Assembly (NCBI GenBank): GCA_020028195.1
Contig: JAHWYE010000064.1
Span: forward strand, 1 to 7,665
DNA from: Nitrospirota bacterium
Lineage (GTDB): Bacteria; Nitrospirota; Nitrospiria; Nitrospirales; Nitrospiraceae
Reading direction: 5' to 3'
DNA: 7,665 bases
Of the stretch, positions 1-6,130 are shown one piece after another. The position numbers and the translations under genes are program-made. How positions within the stretch are numbered: the first letter of the stretch is position 1; each line of letters starts with the position of its first letter. The notes beneath the pieces are model-generated. The model ran no database searches. It saw only the letters and a list, made by a program, of their open reading frames with translations, and had not been told where the DNA came from.

Positions 1-1
1 C

Positions 2-1183
2 GGGCAGGAAAAGATCGGCGATATGGCGTCCACCATGCAGGAGTCCCTCGCAGGCGTCCGTGTGGTGAAGGCCTTCGGTCGTGAGGAGGCTGCTGGGCTC
101 CGGTTCAGGGAGAGCAATAAGGCGCTTCTGCGAGCGATTATGAAAGGGATCCAAGTGTCGTCGCTCGGCTCCTCGCATATGGAAGTCATCGGGGTTCTGG
201 GCATTGCACTCTACATCTGGTATGGCGGGTATCTGGTTATCCAGGGCGCCATGACCCCCGGTGCTTTTTTCTCTTTTCTGACAGCAGTGTTTATGGCCTA
301 TACCCCAATCCGGCGTCTGGCAGGGGCCAATAACACGATTCAGCAAGCGCTCTCAGCGTCGGAACGAGTGTTCGATGTGCTGGATCTGGAAAACGAACAG
401 GACCGGGACCGCGGTAGGAAGGAGCTGCCGACCGTCACGCGGACCTTGGAGTTCCGGGGTGTCACGTTCCGATATGAAGGCAGCGAGCTGCCAGCGCTCA
501 CTGGCATCGATTTGTCGGTGTCGGCCGGAGACGTGGTCGCCTTGGTGGGCACCAGCGGAAGCGGGAAGACGACGCTCGTGAGCCTGGTGCCACGTTTTTA
601 CGAGCCGACAGAAGGTGCCATTCTGATCGATGGTCAGGATATTCGAGACGGCACGCTTCGGTCGCTCCGACAGCAAATCGGGATCGTGTCGCAGGATATC
701 GTATTGTTCGATGAATCGGTCGCCAAGAACATCGCCTACGGACGAATGGATGCGACTGAGGATGAGGTGGTGCAAGCAGCGAAAGCAGCCTATGCCGACG
801 AGTTCATCCAGCGGCTCCCCGACGGCTACCAGACGGTGATCGGAGAAAATGGGGTGAAGCTCTCCGGGGGCGAGCGTCAGCGTGTGGCGATCGCCCGCGC
901 AATTCTGCGGGATCCGCCCATTTTGATCCTGGATGAGGCGACATCTTCGTTAGATACCGAGTCGGAGCGGATCGTGCAGCTCGCCCTTTCCAATCTGTTG
1001 AAGAACCGGACCACACTGGTCATCGCGCATCGGCTCTCGACGGTACAAAATGCGGATCGGATCATTGTGATGGACCGAGGAGGTATCGTAGAAATGGGGT
1101 CGCATGAGGAGTTACTCAGGCAAGGGGGACTCTACAAGCGCCTCCATGCGATGCAGTTCCAAGACGTAGATGTTGTTCGTTAA
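2..1183 (+). CDS. msbA: Lipid A export ABC transporter MsbA (5' truncated by window edge)
   Basis: This is an ABC exporter half-transporter with a fused membrane domain and ATPase; family members flip lipid A-core across the inner membrane using ATP. The frame is open from base 2, so the ATG at 23 is internal. About 190-200 N-terminal residues (TM1-4) of the usual 580-600 are off the window. Numbering from the codon at 23: a cytoplasmic segment containing VVKAFGREE (14-22), TM5 about 52-74, TM6 about 81-95, Walker A GTSGSGKTT (176-184), Q-loop Gln 224, signature LSGGERQ (280-286), Walker B ending in Asp304-Glu305, and H-loop His336. All ATPase motifs are intact. Motifs alone fit many ABC exporters; the MsbA call rests on the neighbouring lipid A and core genes. 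It ends in TAA at 1181-1183, just before a hairpin repeat. Confidence 0.88.
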   Translation, partial: GQEKIGDMASTMQESLAGVRVVKAFGREEAAGLRFRESNKALLRAIMKGIQVSSLGSSHMEVIGVLGIALYIWYGGYLVIQGAMTPGAFFSFLTAVFMAYTPIRRLAGANNTIQQALSASERVFDVLDLENEQDRDRGRKELPTVTRTLEFRGVTFRYEGSELPALTGIDLSVSAGDVVALVGTSGSGKTTLVSLVPRFYEPTEGAILIDGQDIRDGTLRSLRQQIGIVSQDIVLFDESVAKNIAYGRMDATEDEVVQAAKAAYADEFIQRLPDGYQTVIGENGVKLSGGERQRVAIARAILRDPPILILDEATSSLDTESERIVQLALSNLLKNRTTLVIAHRLSTVQNADRIIVMDRGGIVEMGSHEELLRQGGLYKRLHAMQFQDVDVVR

Positions 1184-1184
1184 T

Positions 1185-1252
1185 CGTGATAGGTGATGCG
1201 TGATCGGTGAAGGGGCCAGTTCCTCATTACCCATCACGCCTTATGCATCACG
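1185..1252. repeat. Imperfect inverted repeat (hairpin) between msbA and the acyltransferase gene
   Basis: Two 28-nt arms (1185-1212 and 1225-1252) are separated by 12 nt. By hand count 20 of 28 positions are Watson-Crick complementary and 3 more could form G-U pairs; the 7-bp core GCGTGAT (1198-1204) pairs with 1233-1239. The arms carry repeated GTGAT units. There is no T-run after it, so it does not look like a Rho-independent terminator. It resembles a dispersed intergenic hairpin element. A role in mRNA processing or stability is possible but not shown. It covers the upstream alternative starts GTG 1207 and ATG 1243 of the next gene. Confidence 0.7.
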
Positions 1253-1269
1253 TGTTCGTGTGTGGTCAG

Positions 1270-1919
1270 ATGCTCAATTGGCTTAAACGTATCCTGCTGC
1301 CGCCGATCGGGGCGGGGGTGATCCGGTTGCTTGGTCGGACTATGACGATGGCCAGGAAAGGTGAGGAGCAAGTTGACGCTCTGTATCGCCAAGGTCAGCA
1401 CATCATCCTTGCTTTCTGGCACGCACAACAGCTCATGATTCCTCTGGGCTATCGCGGACTGGGGGCTCATGTTCTGATCAGCCAGCATCGGGATGGAGAA
1501 GTGATTGCTCGGATCATAGCTCGGTTCGGGCACCGGTCGGTCCGAGGGTCGAGTACCAGAGGTGGGGCGGGGGCCTTACGTGAGCTGATTCGGATCGGCC
1601 GGTCTGGTGCGGACTTGGCGGTCACTCCTGATGGACCTAAAGGGCCGCGGCAGGTGGCCAAACTCGGGGTGATTCAACTGGCCAAAACCACAGGGCTTCC
1701 CATTGTGCCGCTGGCATTCGGTTGCTCAAAAAAAAAGTCTTCGCGAGCTGGGACCGCTTCGTGGTCCCATTTCCGCTGAGTCGGGGACTGTTTGTCTGGG
1801 GGAAGCCGATCTGGGTGCCGCGTGATGCGACGGAGGAGGACCTGGAGACAAAGCGGCTCGAGCTTGAAACAGCGCTGAACAGGATCACGGCGGAAGCCGA
1901 TGAAGCGATGTGTCATTAG
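1270..1919 (+). CDS. DUF374 lysophospholipid/lipid A acyltransferase (LpxJ-like), interrupted by a -1 frameshift at an A9 run
   Basis: This is a small acyltransferase of the DUF374 family. Members include the LpxJ type, which adds secondary acyl chains to lipid A precursors, and that role fits this operon. From ATG 1270 the protein has a hydrophobic start (MLNWLKRILLPP), AFWHAQQ with His51, SQHRDGE (71-77), RGSSTRGG (92-99), TPDGPKGP (119-126) and GLPIVPLAF (142-150). After SKKK at 156 the frame continues to a TGA at 1777-1779 with unlike-family sequence. The expected C-terminus (VFASWDRF..., WGKPIWVPRDA...) runs on in the -1 frame to TAG at 1917-1919. Joined, the product is 216 residues, a normal family length. 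GTG 1207 and ATG 1243 are alternative starts, but they lie in a hairpin repeat and would add unlike-family residues. No strong ribosome binding site is visible. Recoding, a real mutation or a homopolymer sequencing error are all possible; substrate is inferred. Confidence 0.8.
1728..1769 (+). promoter_or_regulatory. Candidate -1 frameshift / transcript slippage site with downstream hairpin
   Basis: Nine consecutive A (1728-1736) are followed by G. In the upstream reading frame this gives the heptamer A AAA AAG (1731-1737), the same slippery sequence used in E. coli dnaX. A -1 shift there yields Lys-Lys-Lys-Val and enters exactly the frame that encodes the missing C-terminus of the acyltransferase. 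A perfect 7-bp stem, TGGGACC (1749-1755) with GGTCCCA (1763-1769), follows 11 nt after the heptamer. That is slightly further than the usual spacing, although AGC 1746-1748 with GCT 1775-1777 could extend it. No clear Shine-Dalgarno-like stimulator is seen upstream. RNA polymerase slippage adding one A would have the same result. A one-base homopolymer error remains the simplest alternative. Confidence 0.45.
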
Positions 1920-1920
1920 C

Positions 1921-1984
1921 CGTGACTCGTTATTCGTTAAACGCTAAGAGATCGGAGAGCCTCTCTTTCGTTTAACGATTCACG
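1921..1984. repeat. Imperfect inverted repeat upstream of waaA-lpxK
   Basis: The gap of 87 nt between the acyltransferase stop and the waaA start is largely palindromic. CGTGA (1921-1925) can pair with TCACG (1980-1984), CGTTAAACG (1935-1943) pairs perfectly with CGTTTAACG (1969-1977), and AAGAG (1946-1950) pairs with CTCTT (1963-1967). The outer part has an asymmetric internal loop. More TTAACG-like units follow at 1985-1997. No T-run follows, so it is not a convincing terminator. I could not pick out a convincing promoter here, and no Shine-Dalgarno sequence precedes ATG 2007. Confidence 0.6.
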
Positions 1985-2006
1985 CTTAACGGTTAACCTG
2001 CAACAC

Positions 2007-4427
2007 ATGTGGTATCTTATCTATAATGTCCTCTTGATCCTTGCCTCTCCCTTCATCCTCCTCATTCTGCTTGCCAAAAAGCGGTGCCGACCGGGCCTGC
2101 CTGAACGGCTTGGGCTGTTTGGTTTCTCTGGTTTATTCGGTTCACGAACCGATGAACGAGAGAAACCAAACGAACCAGACAAGCCGGTCATTTGGATTCA
2201 TGCGGTGTCACTGGGCGAGGTGGTGGCGGCAGTACCGCTTGTTCGCGAGCTGCACGCCCGTTACCCAGCTTATCGTCTGGTGGTCTCGACAGTCACTGAA
2301 ACCGGGCGCGAGGCGGTGGAACGGCAGCTCGCAGGTGTGGCGGAACACCGCTACGCACCGCTGGATTTTCCATGGGTTGTCACTCGCGTCGTGGAGCGAC
2401 TCAATCCGACCCTGTACCTCTTCGTCGAGACCGAGTTGTGGCCGAACCTGCTGAGGGCCTTGTCTCGGCGCCGGGTCCCGTCCATTCTGGTCAGTGGTCG
2501 ACGTTCGTCCTCCTCCTTTCGAACGGACTGGCTCGTGAAACCCTTCTACCGCTGCGTGTTGAAAACCGTCACGTTTTGCCTCATGCAATCAGATCGAGAT
2601 GTGCAACGAATCATCGCGCTCGGCGCCGCACCAGCCCGCGTGCTCAGGACGGGGAACATCAAATTCGACCAACCCCTTCCGGACGAAACAAATGAGGCGA
2701 CGACTCTGTCGCGGCGCATGCTGGCGGTGGATGACCAGGAAGAACTGATCGTGGCGGGCAGCACACATCCGGTCGAGGAAGAGCAGCTGCTCGATTGCTA
2801 CCAACAGTTGCATCTGGAATTTCCTTCATTGGTGCTCTTGCTCGCGCCACGCCATGTTGAGCGAGCTGCCGAAGTGGAAGCGGTGGTAAAAGCAAGGGGA
2901 CTGCTGGCCGTCCGACGCAATGCGCTGGGTCAGCTGGACGCCGTCTCATTTCAGTCCGGTTTGCCGCGGGTGGTGGTCCTAGACACGCGAGGGGAACTGG
3001 CCAGCGCCTACCGACATGCCGTGCTCTCGTTCGTGGGCGGCACGCTGGTTCCGGTCGGTGGCCATAACCTCCTCGAGCCTGCACGGTGGGGCAAACTCGT
3101 CTTCTTTGGACCTTACACCGATCATACCGTGGAGGTAGCGGAGCTTCTGATACAGGCTGGGGGGGGAGTGCAGGTCCATAATGGGCAGGAGCTTGCCGCT
3201 GAGATGGCACGATGGCTCCGGGATCGGTCCGGCCTGCAGCGACTGGGCGACGCAGCTCGACAGGTCATCCTTGACAACCAAGGGGCCCTGGAACGCAGCC
3301 TCCAGGTCATCGAGAAGGTGTTGGTCCGCAATACCAGTTTATCGCTCCCCAATCATCGGTACTCGTTTCCACAGTGGCTGCTTCTGGCCCTGGCCTTCCC
3401 CTATGGTCTGGTCGTGAGAGCCCGCGCCACTCTCTATAAGCTTGGCTTGTTGCCTAGGCGAAGCCTGCCATGTCGTGTCGTGAGCGTGGGCAATCTGACG
3501 GTCGGCGGGACCGGAAAGACGCCGGTCGTGATCTTGATCTTGGAATGGCTCCTCGCTCGCGGCATACGCGTCGCGGTGCTCAGTCGTGGCTATCGCCGAC
3601 AGAGTCAGGCGCCGTTCCTGCTGGTATCGGACGGCCGGACGATCCTGGTTGGACCGGCCGAGGCAGGCGATGAACCGTACCTGATCGCGCAACGCTGTCC
3701 CGGCGCGGTGGTGGCCGTTGGAGCGGATCGGTACAGACTCGGCCGATGGGTTCTGGAACGGTTTCCCATTGATTGCTTCCTGCTGGATGATGGGTTCCAG
3801 CATCTGGCTCTGAACCGGGACGTGGACTTGCTGTTGGTGGATGCCTCAGATCCGGCGAGCCTCCGGGCGCTGTTGCCTGCCGGGCGTCTCCGGGAGCCGC
3901 TCTCGACTGCAGCCCGCGCGACGGCGCTCCTGATAACTCGTGCCGATACGCCAGCCGGGCTGACCCCTGTGTTGGAGTCGATCAGAGAAGCAACCGGCCT
4001 GGACAGCCGGCCGATTCCCGTCCGGTTTACGGCGGAGGGATTTGTGGACGTGCTGTCAGGAGCCATCCAAGAGAATCGCCAAGTCTCCGGTATGACGGCA
4101 TTGGCCTTCAGCGGCATCGGAAACCCAGCCTCCTTTCGAGCTTTGCTGGCCGGTCAGGGGGTCAAGATTCTGGATGAGGTAGTCTTTCCAGATCATCACG
4201 CGTACACCGAGACGGATATGAGCGAGGTCAGGCGACGGGCCGAGGACTGCGGAGCCGAGCTGGTAGTGACGACCGAAAAGGATGTAGGAAAGATCGTGCC
4301 CCTGCTCCACCAGAATGACAGACTCCTGGCGTTGCGTCTTGGCACGGAGATACTGGAGGGCCGGGAGCGTCTGGAACGACTCGTCCTGGGCGTGGCAGAC
4401 AGACATGATGTGGGAGTCTGTGCATAA
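2007..4427 (+). CDS. waaA-lpxK: Bifunctional 3-deoxy-D-manno-octulosonic acid (Kdo) transferase WaaA / tetraacyldisaccharide 4'-kinase LpxK
   Basis: Two consecutive lipid A enzymes are fused in one 806-residue protein. Residues 1-about 440 are WaaA/KdtA, which transfers Kdo from CMP-Kdo to lipid IVA: an N-terminal membrane anchor (about 3-23), HAVSLGE with Glu71 matching the catalytic Glu of the family (Glu60 in E. coli), ETELWPN (141-147), and the donor-site stretch GGTLVPVGGHNLLEP (344-358). Residues about 449-806 are LpxK, which phosphorylates the 4' position of the disaccharide to make lipid IVA: a membrane-associated helix (about 455-475), P-loop GGTGKT (500-505), DDGFQH (594-599), DHH (729-731) and TEKD (756-759). 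Both halves look complete with a short linker and no internal stop. WaaA has an extra segment at 37-55 encoded by a palindrome. ATG 2007 fits the family N-terminus, though no Shine-Dalgarno is visible. The 3' end overlaps the next gene. Confidence 0.95.
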   Translation: MWYLIYNVLLILASPFILLILLAKKRCRPGLPERLGLFGFSGLFGSRTDEREKPNEPDKPVIWIHAVSLGEVVAAVPLVRELHARYPAYRLVVSTVTETGREAVERQLAGVAEHRYAPLDFPWVVTRVVERLNPTLYLFVETELWPNLLRALSRRRVPSILVSGRRSSSSFRTDWLVKPFYRCVLKTVTFCLMQSDRDVQRIIALGAAPARVLRTGNIKFDQPLPDETNEATTLSRRMLAVDDQEELIVAGSTHPVEEEQLLDCYQQLHLEFPSLVLLLAPRHVERAAEVEAVVKARGLLAVRRNALGQLDAVSFQSGLPRVVVLDTRGELASAYRHAVLSFVGGTLVPVGGHNLLEPARWGKLVFFGPYTDHTVEVAELLIQAGGGVQVHNGQELAAEMARWLRDRSGLQRLGDAARQVILDNQGALERSLQVIEKVLVRNTSLSLPNHRYSFPQWLLLALAFPYGLVVRARATLYKLGLLPRRSLPCRVVSVGNLTVGGTGKTPVVILILEWLLARGIRVAVLSRGYRRQSQAPFLLVSDGRTILVGPAEAGDEPYLIAQRCPGAVVAVGADRYRLGRWVLERFPIDCFLLDDGFQHLALNRDVDLLLVDASDPASLRALLPAGRLREPLSTAARATALLITRADTPAGLTPVLESIREATGLDSRPIPVRFTAEGFVDVLSGAIQENRQVSGMTALAFSGIGNPASFRALLAGQGVKILDEVVFPDHHAYTETDMSEVRRRAEDCGAELVVTTEKDVGKIVPLLHQNDRLLALRLGTEILEGRERLERLVLGVADRHDVGVCA
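2117..2171. repeat. In-frame palindromic element inside the WaaA coding region
   Basis: A hairpin lies within coding sequence. GTTTGGTTTCTCT (2117-2129) is perfectly complementary to 2159-2171 over 13 bp. The inner arms continue with only a few mismatches to GGTTC (2139-2143) pairing with GAACC (2146-2150). The region is built from repeated GGTTT-type units. It encodes residues 37-55, rich in Gly, Phe, Arg and Glu, between the membrane-anchor/RLG segment and the start of the first Rossmann domain. The catalytic Glu sits 11 residues later than in E. coli WaaA, consistent with an insertion here. This is either an inserted repeat or a locally expanded hairpin. Confidence 0.7.
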
Positions 4428-6114
4428 GGCATCAATCAGGAGGCTGTTGGTTCGGGGGCCCAACTGGATCGGCGACGCGGTCATGAGCGAACCAGCCCTG
4501 GCCGCTCTGCGGGAGCTGTTTCCGACCGCGGAGATCACTCTGCTCGTGAAGCCGGCAATCGCGGAATTGCTGAGAGGCCATCCGGCTCTCCAACGGATTC
4601 TCGTCTATGAGGATCCTGGACGGCATCTGGGGATCACCGGCAAGTGGACCTTGGCAGGGACACTGCGCCGTTTTCGATTTGATCTGGCGATTCTCTTTCA
4701 GAACGCCTTCGAAGCAGCTCTGCTGACCTTCCTGGCCGGGATTCCACGTCGCTACGGCTATGCCACGGATGGAAGGAGGTTCCTGCTTTCAGATCCGATC
4801 GCGGTACCGGAACGAATGAAGATCGGGCATCAGGTCCAGTACTATCTGGACATGCTTCGTCCTCTTGGCTCTGAAGGCCCGGCAGGCTCTCCACGGTTGT
4901 TTCTCTCTCAGGAAGAAGAACAGGCCATGGATCAGCGACTCGCTGAAGCCGGCGTAGACGAGTCCGACCTCCTTGTGGGCCTGAATCCTGGCTCCACCTA
5001 CGGAAGTGCCAAGCGCTGGCTGCCGGAACGGTTTGCCGAGACCGCAGACCGGCTGAGTCAAGAGCAGGGTATGCAGAGTGGGCGTCGGGTCCGCGTGGTG
5101 ATCGTCGGCGCTCGAGGGGAGGAGGTCCTCGGGCGCGCCATTGCGGACAGGATGCAAGTCAAGCCGATTCAGCTCTCAGGGCGCACGACCATGAGGGAAC
5201 TGATGGCAGTGATCAAACGCTGCGATCTGTTCCTGACCAACGATACCGGGCCGATGCACCTTGCAGCCTCGTTTGGGGTGCCGGTGGTGGCCCTGTTCGG
5301 ACCAACTGATTCACGGACCACGTCGCCGTTCGGAAGCGGACACACGATCGTCCGGCACCCCGTTGAGTGCGCTCCCTGTCTGTTGCGGGAGTGTCCCATT
5401 GATCACCGATGCATGACCAGGATCTCAGTGGACGAAGTCTATGGGGCGGCGGTGAAGCAGCTAGTCGTAAAGGTCGAAGGTCGACAGTCCAAAAGTCACG
5501 GCTTGAAGACTTTCCAACCCTCAGACCTTACGACTCCACTCAAGGGCGTTACCGTCTTTTTGGACCGCGACGGGACGATGAACCGGGACCCCGGCTATGT
5601 GAAGACACCGGAGGAGCTGGAACTCTTCCCCGGTGTGGTTGAGGCGGTGGCTCGCTTAAACCGGGCTGGGGCGCGCGTGGTGACGATCACGAACCAGTCA
5701 GGGATCGCCAGGGGGCTGCTGACTGCCTCGACACTGGAACAGATCCACGATCGGTTGCGTGCGCTCCTGAAAGCTGGGGGAGCCTGTCTGGACGGGATCT
5801 ATGTGTGTCCTCACGCTCCTGATGAAGGCTGTGGCTGCCGTAAACCCGGGACTGCTCTGGTGGAGCGAGCTGTGACGGACCTGGACCTTGATCTATCGGG
5901 TGCCTACGTGGTGGGAGATCAGAAGCGGGACATGGAGCTGGCCGTTAGGATCGGAGCAAAGAGCCTGTTGGTCACGACCGGTCCGACTAGTTTGCAGGCT
6001 CTGGCTGACTTGCAGACAGAGGGACGACAACCGGATTATGTTGCGCCAGGACTGGTCGAGGCCGTGGAGTGGATCATCGAAGACGCGAAGGCACGTCAAT
6101 CGTTAACCGTCTGA
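4405..6114 (+). CDS. waaF-gmhB: Bifunctional LPS heptosyltransferase II WaaF / D-glycero-D-manno-heptose-1,7-bisphosphate 7-phosphatase GmhB
   Basis: This is a fusion of about 569 residues. Residues about 11-350 are a GT9 heptosyltransferase most like WaaF, which adds the second heptose from ADP-heptose to the inner core: LVRGPNWIGDAVMS with Asp24, GLNPGSTYGSAKRW, NDTGPMH (279-285) and the Cys-rich ending CAPCLLRECPIDHRCM. Residues about 378-565 are a HAD phosphatase like GmhB, which removes the 7-phosphate in ADP-heptose synthesis: DRDGT (Asp387, Asp389), TNQSGIARG, a zinc-type set Cys468, His470, Cys476, Cys478, then CRKPG and GDQKRDM. The linker (353-377) is encoded by a hairpin repeat. 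The start is uncertain: ATG 4405 or 4408, or GTG 4420, all overlap the preceding stop (4425-4427), suggesting translational coupling. Family members usually start only a few residues before LVRGPNW, so upstream codons in this frame are not used here. Confidence 0.93.
   Translation: MMWESVHKASIRRLLVRGPNWIGDAVMSEPALAALRELFPTAEITLLVKPAIAELLRGHPALQRILVYEDPGRHLGITGKWTLAGTLRRFRFDLAILFQNAFEAALLTFLAGIPRRYGYATDGRRFLLSDPIAVPERMKIGHQVQYYLDMLRPLGSEGPAGSPRLFLSQEEEQAMDQRLAEAGVDESDLLVGLNPGSTYGSAKRWLPERFAETADRLSQEQGMQSGRRVRVVIVGARGEEVLGRAIADRMQVKPIQLSGRTTMRELMAVIKRCDLFLTNDTGPMHLAASFGVPVVALFGPTDSRTTSPFGSGHTIVRHPVECAPCLLRECPIDHRCMTRISVDEVYGAAVKQLVVKVEGRQSKSHGLKTFQPSDLTTPLKGVTVFLDRDGTMNRDPGYVKTPEELELFPGVVEAVARLNRAGARVVTITNQSGIARGLLTASTLEQIHDRLRALLKAGGACLDGIYVCPHAPDEGCGCRKPGTALVERAVTDLDLDLSGAYVVGDQKRDMELAVRIGAKSLLVTTGPTSLQALADLQTEGRQPDYVAPGLVEAVEWIIEDAKARQSLTV
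5463..5535. repeat. In-frame palindromic element encoding the WaaF-GmhB linker
   Basis: AGTCGTAAAGGTC (5463-5475) pairs with GACCTTACGACT (5524-5535) over 12 bp with one bulged A. An inner stem AAAGTC (5492-5497) pairs with GACTTT (5508-5513) around a 10-nt loop. AGGTCGA is directly repeated in the left arm. The element has no stop in the coding frame and encodes a linker rich in Lys, Ser, Gln and Pro, exactly between the last WaaF motif and the first GmhB strand. It looks like the intergenic hairpins elsewhere in this operon in size and shape, but not in sequence. Confidence 0.7.
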
Positions 6115-6119
6115 TCGTC

Positions 6120-6125
6120 AGGTGA
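6120..6125 (+). promoter_or_regulatory. Ribosome binding site deciding the waaC start
   Basis: AGGTGA lies 5 nt upstream of ATG 6131, a good Shine-Dalgarno position. It overlaps the alternative GTG 6122, which would add only three residues and has no comparable site in front of it. ATG 6131 is therefore preferred. Confidence 0.65.
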
Positions 6126-6130
6126 CACCA

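Noticed and set aside
1185..1252. Rho-independent terminator after msbA
   Set aside because: The hairpin is long and imperfect with an AT/GC-mixed stem and no T-run after it. All genes continue in the same direction and pathway.
1722..1919. A separate small gene starting at TTG 1722
   Set aside because: Its sequence is the C-terminal part of the DUF374 acyltransferase, and TTG lies just before the A-run, so it is better explained as the frameshifted end of that gene.
1921..1984. Rho-independent terminator after the acyltransferase
   Set aside because: The stem is followed by GCTTAACGG rather than a T-run, and its lower part is AT-rich.
3300..3360. A hairpin element at the WaaA-LpxK joint like the one at the WaaF-GmhB joint
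   Set aside because: I looked for complementary arms there and found none of convincing length, so the two fusions may have formed in different ways.
4315..4404. Longer waaF start far inside the lpxK coding region
   Set aside because: The 30 extra residues are out-of-frame lpxK sequence with no similarity to heptosyltransferase N-termini; starts at 4405-4420 match the family.
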